Assembly: GCF_029784155.1 (NCBI RefSeq)
Contig: NC_073692.1
Location: 371,423,160-371,487,159 of the forward strand
Length of the DNA stretch: 64,000 bases
Reading direction: 5' to 3'
From: Uranotaenia lowii
Lineage: Eukaryota; Arthropoda; Insecta; Diptera; Culicidae
The notes beneath the pieces are model-generated. The model worked only from the letters and a program-made list of their open reading frames with translations. It ran no database searches and had not been told where the DNA came from. This document shows, piece after piece, positions 55,370 through 64,000 of this stretch. A program made the position numbers and the translations under genes. Numbering within the stretch: the first letter of the stretch is position 1; each line of letters starts with the position of its first letter.

Positions 55370-55700
55370 TTGTCTTCTATTTGCGTGACCTCGTCGTGTT
55401 CCGGAAAATCGACAGGAATGGCAGTTGTTCATCTTCTGGTACGATGTCGGTTGGTTGTTGAACGACTGTGGCAGACCCATTTCTGCCACCGAACGGTACA
55501 GGAATCGTTGGTTGCTGAAGATTAAACTCTTCCATCAGGATGTTCAATGGAATTGGAACCTGCTGCTGAAGGTTCATCGCTGGAGCGAATCTTCATCTGG
55601 TTTAGATGGGATCGATGAACCTTTCGTCGGCCAACTTAGTGATCCAGGAGGACGTTATAGTTGACGTTGCTGATTCTTTCGAGGACCACACCTGGCATCC
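55370..55700 (-). pseudogene. Gypsy pol C-terminus pseudogene
   Basis: The minus strand reads EWKWMPGVVLERISNVNYN and then RRKVHRSHLNQMK, with an in-frame stop between. This is the typical end of a Ty3/gypsy integrase (VLERIG.VNY.V... RS H NQL). The tail is frameshifted. Confidence 0.78.
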
Positions 55701-56345
55701 ACTTCCATTCATCGTTTGTTGAATACACCTTGGACCCAACTTAAAACCTTCGGTTGCGCTTGAGCAAAGATATTATATTCTATCAAGATACCCGGCTGAA
55801 CAGTTTTTCGAACAAGTAGTCTGGGACATCAATTCTTTGTTTACGGTGCTGCCACCAGCGAAAAAGGCTTCAAGCTTTCAAATTGCATTCAAACTTGCAA
55901 ACACATAAGTTTTGCATTTGACCGACGAAACAACCTACACGGACAGAAAAACAACCCACCCAAAACAACAACAACCTAACAGTAGGTTCTAGGGATGAAT
56001 CATCCGACAGGATAAAAATCCCAGAATGAAAAAAAAATTGCTTTACGGTTCTAGTGAGAAAAAAAGATTTACTTGGTAAAATTTGATAAAATTAGAAAAT
56101 AAAACCTTAAAATGACCATAAACTATACATGTTATTATTCGGTAACTGTTTTAAGCCTGGAATAATGTGGATTTTAGATAATTTTTTGAAAGATATAATT
56201 TAAAATTTAATTTATTCAGTTTAAAATTTGTTGAGGAGAATGAAAATAAATATTTTATGTTTTTGCGTATATTGATTGATTGGATCTTAATTCTGAAGCA
56301 TTTTTGATGTATGCCTCCGGGCCATGCCGAATGATTCTGCTGCTA

Positions 56346-57076
56346 TCAGGGCGGTTTCTCCTCCATGTAGGATTCATATGCCGAGAACCGAAACTTCCTC
56401 AATTGGTATTCATCTGTGAATACTAAACGATCCTCCAGGTCGCTCTCAGGGTTACATTTTTTATGTTTCGTTCTTCGCAGGCTTTGTTTGGCTTTGTGCT
56501 GAAGAGATGAATGAACTCGATGCCGCAATAACGGACCGATTGCCGGTTTTTGTTTCCTTTTGCTTAAAGAATCTAAATGATATCAACATAACCTTTATTA
56601 AAAAGTACGTCCAAAAATCAAACATCAAATTACTTACACAATTTGTGAAATATTTTGTGTTCCGAGTTGTTGAGCGGACAGAGCTCGTCGTTGGAATTGG
56701 CCTATTGTCGATGCTTATCAACTCACGGTCGTCGAATCCAGTTTCCACGAAAATAGCTCCCTTGTTGTTCACTACAAAAAAATTGTTTACCGGTACATTT
56801 TAATAAAAAAAAACTAAACAACTTACCAGGTATCCAATCAGAATGTTTCAAGAGAATCTGTCTAAGTAACTTGACCGGGGATGCACCCGTCGGGCAAGAA
56901 AAAAATCTCCGGCTGTGGGAGCAAAACAAAATTTTGGTGATGATTCAAACATTCTTTTTTATGTTAAAAGAACTTACCGAGAAAGCAAATAACCTCAAAA
57001 ATCTCTTCACGTCGTGATACATGTCGTATACGATTTAATCTTTTTGATCCGAAAATCTCTTCCATTTTCTGCAAAT
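56346..57076 (-). pseudogene. Unrecognised intron-containing gene fragment
   Basis: On the minus strand, ATG near 57063 (MEEIFGSKRLNRI) runs to a donor GTAAGT near 56973. An acceptor CCCACAG (near 56917) and two further donor/acceptor-like pairs (donor near 56827, acceptor TTTGTAG near 56773) follow. Reading on meets a stop, so it is broken or mis-modelled. It lies between gypsy LTRs and could be a DNA transposon gene (possibly Harbinger-like) that inserted there. Function not assigned. Confidence 0.3.
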
Positions 57077-57252
57077 TTAAATGCTAGCTCTGACAACTAA
57101 CGAAAATATCTTTTGAACCCGATGTAAACAAAAACTTCAAAGCATGCTGTTAAAATTTTCGAAAAAGGGTTAAAGTTTTATTCGTCAATATGATTTTGGC
57201 GCTAGTGTTTTGTCCCCGAAATTTCTCAGAAGCCGATAGTACCTGGCTTGAG

Positions 57253-57790
57253 TTACTTTCTGACAGGTGGATACGTTGGGTGCAGAAAATCCAAAGTTTT
57301 GCGCATGGAACGTCCTAGCATCATGTTGTCGGGTGATTTCCCACCTAGCACGACGGACGGTGTAGAACGATAGATGTGCAGGAACGTTTGAAGTGCTGTT
57401 GCAGTTGATGTCTCTCCTCCCCCGATGGTTTCTTCAAAGATTCTTTCAGAGTGTCCACAAACCGTTCCACTTGGCCATTGGATTGCGGATGATACGATGC
57501 TGTACGGAGATGAACGACTGCTAACTCCTCGCAAAATTTCCGGAACATAGCGAATTGTCAGTCACGATAAGCGTTGGTATGCCGAAGCGGGCAAAACATT
57601 CTCAAAGAATTGTAGTGGAACTTGTTGGAGATCTCGTCTGAAAAATTTCCGGCCAGTTTGTGAAGGAATCCACAACGACCAGATAGAAGAATCCTTCCAC
57701 AGGACCGGCAAAATCTATCAAAAATATCTCCGACTTCGACCAGATTTCCGTTGCGACTACTCATTTTCTCGGTTGCTTCGTCTTCAGGAC
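57253..57790 (-). pseudogene. Gypsy integrase core pseudogene
   Basis: The minus strand shows parts of the DDE integrase core in several frames. One is IDFAGPVEGFFYLVVVDSFT with NWPEIFQT and a D-containing IPTLIVTD. Another is FCEELAVVHLRTASYHPQ followed by SNGQVERFVDTLKESL, which includes the catalytic Glu. The third is LQTFLHIYRSTPSVVLGGKS. Stops and frameshifts separate them. Only the integrase part of pol remains. Confidence 0.9.
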
Positions 57791-57825
57791 TTGAATACTC
57801 GTGCCAAAAAGGTTTTATTCAACTT

Positions 57826-57985
57826 CGGTCAGTTATTTAAACCACGTGTTGGATTTAATAGTCCAATGCAGAAAAATGCATTTATTGTTACCGAAGGCTA
57901 ACTATTTAATAAATCAAAATTTTATTTGTTTCCCCTAACAGCTCAAAGTCTAGGCTTTCCTACTAGATATTATTCGCTGCCTCTG
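57826..57985 (-). repeat. Gypsy LTR fragment (right)
   Basis: Partner of 55078-55218. It lies directly upstream, on the minus strand, of the integrase remnant, so most of gag-pol is deleted. Confidence 0.75.
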
Positions 57986-57995
57986 TGCTGTGCTG

Positions 57996-59600
57996 TGCTG
58001 CCGCTGTGAAATTGTATTGAAAATTAACAAACTTTGGAATCTTTTTCCCGAGTTTAAAAAATAATCTGTCTCCCATAATTTAACAATCAAATATTTCTAG
58101 AGTTAGTTTTGATTAGGTCGTATGAACCAATATAACCAAAATTGAGTTTTTGACTGCAAACGATCGATAAAAACGTATTTTACGTTAGGTAAAAACTTGG
58201 TTTAATTTTGTCAATAAATAACTTTTACAAATTTATTTGAATTTAGGACACATAATGACTTTCTCATTTTCGAGTGTAATTTGGTTTTTGCGACTAGTTG
58301 CATTGCACTGAATTATCGTGCAAAACAAAGGTCGCAAAATAACATTCCGGCAATTTGGTTTTTGCGACCAAATGCATTTTTTCAAAAAATGCTTCAGCAA
58401 GTGTTAAAAAGTTAACAAATTTAAACGTAAATTGTTAGCGATAGTTGTTTAAGCTATCCAGTTATAAAAAACTTCTTCAATTTGTAAAGAGGTAAGTTAA
58501 AAATGCAAAACTTTTATGAGTGGGCAAAATTTAAATTCCAATTTCATTAGTTTTTCATCACAGAGGTAGCCAACAACACAAAACAGGAAGTGATCAGCAA
58601 CTCAAAGTGGAATGGAAATACCTACTTGATGGACAGTCCTTCGCAATACGGATTCCCGGCTGCTTAAGTGGTAAGAGGAAATAGCTACGGACTACAATTA
58701 CCGTGCGTTTAGCAGAAAACGGAGATTCCGTCGAGCACATATCACCCGTGGGGACCGGCACATCGGCCAAGGGTGATATGTGCGTAAGTCTTTTTCGTTA
58801 TGCTCTTTTTCGTTATGCTGTTTTAAGGTAAAATTTAGCTATATGCAAAACGACGTTTGCGCCAAAAACGAAAAGCCCAAGGTCGTAAGTGCATGTTTAC
58901 TCGAAAAACCGTATTTACGCCTGTAGTTAATACTCTAGGCTCTTTTAAATCTATTTTCGCATCGCATACCAAATTTTCAGACAACTCTGAGCAGTATTTT
59001 AAAAATAAGAATTAAAAATAAGTTACAAAATTTCAACTGCGATTTTCTCGAAACACGTCAGGTGGCTCATACGACTTAATCAAAACAAACTCTAGATTTG
59101 CTATTTGAACTAAATAATGCAGTCATGAAGTAATTTTTGGTTTGCACCACTCCGAGATATGACGGTTAAAAAGTACAAGTACAAGCTTAAAAATCCCTTA
59201 TCACGATAGAACGCTTCCAGATACAAGTTTGAGCGCTGAGGGAAAAATGTGCGAATTTTTATTTCTTACAAATGCTTTGAAGACATTTTCATTGTACGGA
59301 TTCATTCACAAAAGTTCGATCCAGAATACTGTATTTTTATACACCCTAACATTTTAATAATTAAATAAAGCATAACTCGCTTACGAAACGCCATATGCAT
59401 GTGGTGTATTGGAGAAAGTTGCCCTAAAAAACCGATGGCTTCATCTTTGTAGAGGATTTAAGATTATTAAAGCGCATGGTTTGATGATCATTTTTGTTGA
59501 GGACACCGTTTGTCTATCTCTTATAGTATCTTCGTACATTTAAAACATTTTTATATTCATGAATACAATATGAACATTACTAAATTAAATATAAAAATCA
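57996..59600. other. Putative intron DNA, no gene seen
   Basis: AT-rich. TTTGGTTTTTGCGAC occurs twice (about 58269 and 58358) with inverted relatives nearby, perhaps the edge of another small TIR element whose ends I could not define. No coding evidence. Confidence 0.45.
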
Positions 59601-59989
59601 CAAAAAGTCACACGAACTACTCCATGTCCTCGTTCGGTACCTTTCTGGGAGCCCTATCGGAAAAGGGGCGCCCGGGCGACCCTCGCATCGTAGTGTGAGT
59701 AACAACCGGGCCGACCGATGATACCACCAGAGTGGGTTGGTTACTGTCGTTGCTGTACGGCAAACAGGAATAGTCATCGTCATCATCATTGCCACCATCA
59801 TCGGTTTGTTTTGCTGTGTGGTGGTTGAATGGGTGTTGTTCGTTCGTCTGTTTCGTCGATTCGACCCGACCCGAACGAGTCCGGAAAGGAGGCCCACCGC
59901 ATTCGCATTTCAATACATCGCCAAGTGCCGGATCGTGGAGACACACGCATGTTTTTCTCGTCGTCGTTTGGTCGTCGCGCGCGTTTGAT

Positions 59990-60240
59990 TCCTGCTACAA
60001 GGTTCTTCTAGAGCTGAACTCGGAAGTGAATTTAGTGTCGTTGGTCCGCGAAAGGGACATCTTCCAGCAAGCAGTCAGTCAGTAGTGGAATAAATCCGGG
60101 TATTTCGTAGTTAGTTGGAGGACAGCCGCAAAAGATTAGGACTTTTCGGGAGAAGTGTTTCAGTTGAAGTGAATTAGTTGTGAAGTTTTGTTAGTTTGTG
60201 AGTGAATCGCCCGGAGGTGGAAAAACCCCATCGGCCCAAG
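59990..60240 (+). other. Putative 5' non-coding exon of a host gene
   Basis: Low-repeat sequence with repeated TCAGT initiator-like motifs at 60073-60083. It ends at the strong donor AAG^GTGAGTAG (60241). No ATG opens a useful frame, so it would be an untranslated first exon. Like the exon ending at 44512 it is on the plus strand, so the two could be alternative first exons of one gene lying further right. Confidence 0.4.
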
Positions 60241-61850
60241 GTGAGTAGGCTATGTTTTTCCAACCCCAGAAAGCACATGGGTGTAGATTTCCTTGCTCTG
60301 CGTTCGGGTTCGCCATTCGTCGTCACAGCATAACATGGCGGTTTTTCTGGCAAGACTTTGAACTCTGGCACAATTGTGTCTCGGCAACAGCCGGAGACGT
60401 TTTCCGCCTGACGAAAAACCCTACATGTACCCTACACACACTTGATGATTTTCATCATAAATGGGGCGCCTCGGGGTGGGATGTGGGTTGAGGGGGCCTA
60501 CTTGAATGACATTGAGGAGGCGAGTCGAGTCGTCTGTGTCGAGCGTGCTGATAAAGAAAGAGGCGGCTGGCTGCAACTCAGTAAGCTTTGCGAAACGACA
60601 ACAACGCCTGCTGCTGCTCCCATCGAGCAACAACGTCAAAAACGAGGTTAGCCAGTGGGTGGACCACCGCCATAAGTTTTCTTTTTCTCGCTTTGCCTGC
60701 TCCTTCTGCTTCCTTCCCTTTTCGTGCGCGCTGCCGATCGACTCCTTTTCGTCGTTTTGCTTGCTTCTCGTTCGCCGACCGACCGATTCCAAACATCGCA
60801 CCCCTTCGAATCCCTTGGTTGACGCGGTTTCCTACATGGATGGATTTACCGTGTCTTTTGTTGTGAGCCCCCTTTTTTTGTTTGGTCCGTCGTGTCTCCC
60901 TTTCGGTGGGGTTGGCTTCAAACCACTCTCTTCTTCGTTTGTTTTTTTTTCGTCTCATTTTCCTCTGCTGCCCCATTTGTTGTTCCTTACATTTCCGTGA
61001 TGATCGCACACACTGATGGGATGGAGGCTATACGTTCTTGAACTACTCCCCCTTTTCTGTTTCTGTCACCACAACCCGCTCCCTGTTTCACAGAAGCTCG
61101 AGGGAAAAAAACGGCAGCGTGTTCACGTGTTGCGCTTCGGTTCCGAGTGCGAGTGTTGGAATTTGCGCTGACTTGACTGATATGCTTGGGGATCTCGAAT
61201 TTGATCCCCCCTCACAGCGCACCCCCACAACGAACTGGATGTGTCTGTCTTCCTCCCTCTCTATGCTTGCGCTCCATAACCTACAAACTTAGCCCTGTTC
61301 ATTTCGTTTTCAATTGCTGAATATAATATTCGTTGGTATAGTAGGCGAAGGCGAGTCGCCCACCGCAAGTGGGCGTCAGCAGCATTCAGTCCTATATGTA
61401 GTCAGAAAGAACTGCGTCGCTGACAAAACATGCTTGTTGATGTTCTGCTTGATCCCCTGGAGAATCGGAACCCACTTTCGGCATTTTATCGAATAATCTG
61501 TTATGTTTTTGAATTGTGATAATTTTATGACAAATATTGTATCCTCTGAAGTTCACAAAGTAGGCCTACTAGAAGGAAAGGGAGCACCCACTAAATATTT
61601 TAATTTTTCCGCCTGATTGTTAATTATAAGAAAATCTCACCTGAATTCAGCGCTACAGCATACCATTGAAGGAAATTTTAGATAGAAAATGAAGTAAACC
61701 AATAATTTAATGCTAAAGCAAAATATTTATTTATAACTAGTTTATTAAAGGCCTTTTACTTTTACAAAGTTTAAATGTGCCGAGGGTATTCGTTTCACTG
61801 GTTAGTAAGGAAGGGGGCCGTAATAGTCGCGGCGACTCAACAGTTAGAAA
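60241..61850. other. Start of putative first intron, no gene seen
   Basis: GC-moderate, low-repeat DNA to about 61300, then AT-rich. Frames such as 60506-61000 and 60578-61009 overlap on both strands and have no recognisable domain. A pure A run lies at about 61847-61865. Confidence 0.45.
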
Positions 61851-61869
61851 AAAAAAAAAAAAAACTTTA

Positions 61870-62116
61870 AACAAGGAAAAAGGAAGGGGTTTATAGGGGT
61901 TATTTTTCAGTAACAGTTTTCCATTAGGGTCCGGTGGTGGCCTCCTTTAGCTGTGGTTTCGGTAGCTACGGTTTGCATGGTATCGGTTTCCAACCTTCTG
62001 GCCAGCCTTCTTCAGGAATATGTCGAACCCGTTGGATGAGAGGTAGTACTAATAAATAAACAAAACAGACATTAAATGAAGAACACACAAGGGGAGAGTT
62101 TACGTGGGTAAGCGGA
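61870..62116 (-). other. Probable 3' untranslated region of the right-edge LINE
   Basis: Follows the ORF2 stop at 62117 on the minus strand. A poly-A tail was not clearly found, so the element end is uncertain. Confidence 0.45.
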
Positions 62117-63991
62117 CTAAACGACCAAGTCAGACAGCTTGAGATATTTGTAAATTGGGAACAAATATCCAAAATCTAAGTTTGCCAGAATGTCTCGAAT
62201 TGGAACCCCAGGTAATCTACCTCGGGCCCTAAGGGTATCCAGTAGCCAAGCCCTCGTTTGACCATACCTTTCACACGTCCATACAACATGATCGATGTCG
62301 TGGTAGCCATCCCCACAAACGCAAACATTGGTTGCAGCGAGATCAATACGAAACAAGTGCGCGTCAAGCCAGCAGTGATTTGACATGAGCCGAGAAATCA
62401 CGCGAATGAAGTCGCGACTCAAGTTAAAATGCTTAAACCATGCCTTCGTCGGAACCTTAGGGATAATCGTATGGAGCCAACGTCCCTTTGTGCCATTGTC
62501 CCAGCTAGACTGCCAAGCGTTAATCGCTAAAGTGCGAGGTATTGAAAAGTATTCATTGTAAGTTATTATCCTCTCAAAGATTTCACCTTGTAACGCGCCC
62601 ACCTTAGCCAATGAGTCCGCCTTCTCATTGCCTTGTATAAGACAATGAGACGGGATCCAAGCTAAGGTAATTCTATACGAATTTTCGATCAGAGCGCCCA
62701 ATATCCCAGAAATTTCCAGCAAGAAATGGGAAGAGCGCTTCATCAGTTTCATCGATCGAATCGCCTCAACGGAGCTGAGACTATCCGAGTAGATGAAATA
62801 GTGGTCTATGGGCAGTGTGCGAATGTGTTCCAAGGTGCAGTAAATAGCGGCTAGCTCAGCAGTGTAAACGGAGTATGGCTCTCGAAGCTTGAACGAAGCT
62901 TCAAAGCCCTCATTATACACTGCGAAGCCAGTCGCGTTGTCGATTCTAGAACCATCAGTAAAGAACATTTTTATAGGATCAATTTCACGTACTTTTGAAG
63001 CAAAGATTGAAGGAATGATATTGGGTCGGACGTGATCTGGAATTCCACGGATGTCAGCGGTCATGGACAGATCGAATTTTATCAAGGAACTGCTAATCGG
63101 GTAAAAGTGACTCGTGTCCGAATTTAATAAAGAAGGATTTATTTCTAATTGACTAAAAGTTTTATAATTATCTACATATTTTACTTGCGGATTAATATTC
63201 ATAAGCCTTTCCAAATTTTCTATCACCAAAGGATTCATAGTTTAACTTCGAATTAGGAAACGTAGCGATAAATCGAAGAACCGATTTTTAAACGGCATGA
63301 CTCCCGCCAGTACTTCGAGACCCATCGTATGTGTCGACTGCATACAACCCATGGCAATACGCAAACAACGATACTGTATTCGTTCTAGTTTAATCAAGTG
63401 GGTTTGCGCGGCGGACCCAAAGCAAAAGCTTCCGTATTCTATGACCGACAGTATCGTTGTTTGGTATAACCTGATGAGGTCCTGTGGATGAGCACCCCAC
63501 CAGGTTCCAGTAATCGTTCGAAGAAAATTGATTCTCTTCTGGCATTTTTGAGTCAAATACCTAATATGTTTTCCCCAGAGGCATTTAGAGTCGAACCAGA
63601 CACCCAAATATTTAAAACTAAGAGATTGAGTTAGAGTTCTACCCATCATAAGGAGCTCTATTTGAGGAGGGGAATGCTTCCTTGAAAAAACTACTAACTC
63701 GGTTTTACTAGGCGAAAACTCGATGCCTAGATTCCTGGCCCAATGTGATAAATTATTTAGAGTTTCTTGTAACGGAGGTTTTATTTGAGTGCCTTTTTTA
63801 CCTGTGATATGAACAACACAGTCATCCGCAAGCTGTCTTAGCGTGCAATTTTGTGCCATACAAGCATCGATCTCTCGGACATAAAAGTTGTATAGCAGGG
63901 GGCTTAAACATGAGCCTTGGGGTAGACCCATGTAACTAATTCGTTCAACTTTGGTTTCTCCATGGCTAAAATGCATGATTTTTTCAGACAA
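62117..63991 (-). pseudogene. Second I-type LINE ORF2, continues beyond the right edge
   Basis: In frame from the edge: RT motif GLPQGSCLSPLLYN, LADD (LRQLADDCVVHITG), thumb, then RNase H (FTDGS, AELAAIYCTLEHI, SDSLSSVEAI, GNEKADSLAK) and the Cys motif CVCGDGYHDIDHVVWTC. It is clearly related to, but diverged from, the ORF2 at 20658-24359. A single in-frame TAA at 63239-63241 (FLIRS*TMNPL, where the other copy has FLIRCEVMNPL) is the only visible defect. The part upstream of the RT palm is outside the window. Confidence 0.93.
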
Positions 63992-64000
63992 AAGGTTATA

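Noticed and set aside
59598..59946. Overlapping 99-109 codon frames near 59.6-60.0 kb
   Set aside because: Several overlapping frames on both strands of a GC-rich stretch, none with a domain or splice support.
60506..61009. 164- and 143-codon frames on opposite strands
   Set aside because: They overlap each other, have low-complexity composition (Phe/Ser/Pro against Lys/Arg) and lie just after a splice donor, so are probably intronic.

Overview
This window looks like transposon-dominated nuclear DNA of an insect, most likely a mosquito or a related fly. The signs are AT-rich DNA, host introns of 59-69 bp, I-superclade LINEs with RNase H, Ty1/copia and Ty3/gypsy remnants, a Helitron, and many small terminal-inverted-repeat (TIR) elements. 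The species is inferred only from this element spectrum. There is no bacterial-type gene organisation.

Layout. Positions 1-2510 are a 9-bp satellite that recurs at 36840-38130. From 2716 to 15256 there is almost only non-autonomous DNA transposons: a long fold-back (2716-3551), a 1.67-kb TIR element (4556-6228), an eight-copy nested cluster of a 239-bp palindromic element (6257-9065), two copies of a 7-bp-TSD element (the second at 46 kb), a Helitron with four 181-bp repeats (12287-13129) and a hAT-like element (14487-15256). From 15.6 to 19.1 kb lies a gag-only LTR element whose LTR contains a further insertion. From 19.1 to 28.5 kb an old I-element fragment was hit in turn by an 8-bp-TSD element and a family B TIR element. 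Family B was itself hit by a hAT-like element and by a full-length I-type LINE with intact ORF1 and ORF2. From 28.5 to 31.5 kb is a broken gypsy gag.

The only complete host gene I can build is on the minus strand at 33458-36401. It has six exons and 873 codons, and encodes a secreted protein with a von Willebrand A-like domain and a C-terminal GPI-anchor-like tail. Two putative 5' exons of other host transcripts, both on the plus strand, end in splice donors at 44512 and 60240. A degenerate copia element (39860-43150), gypsy remnants (55078-57985) and a second I-type LINE running off the right edge (62117-64000) complete the picture.

The most interesting signal is a shared architecture across small TIR families of unrelated sequence. 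They have 2-bp target duplications and subterminal arrays of a short family-specific motif on both strands. In several longer members there is also a tiny spliced transcription unit (exon, short GT-AG intron, exon, AATAAA). Subtracting the nested insertions returns exact element lengths (239 bp several times; 784 bp for both family B copies), so the insertion history can be read from the sequence.
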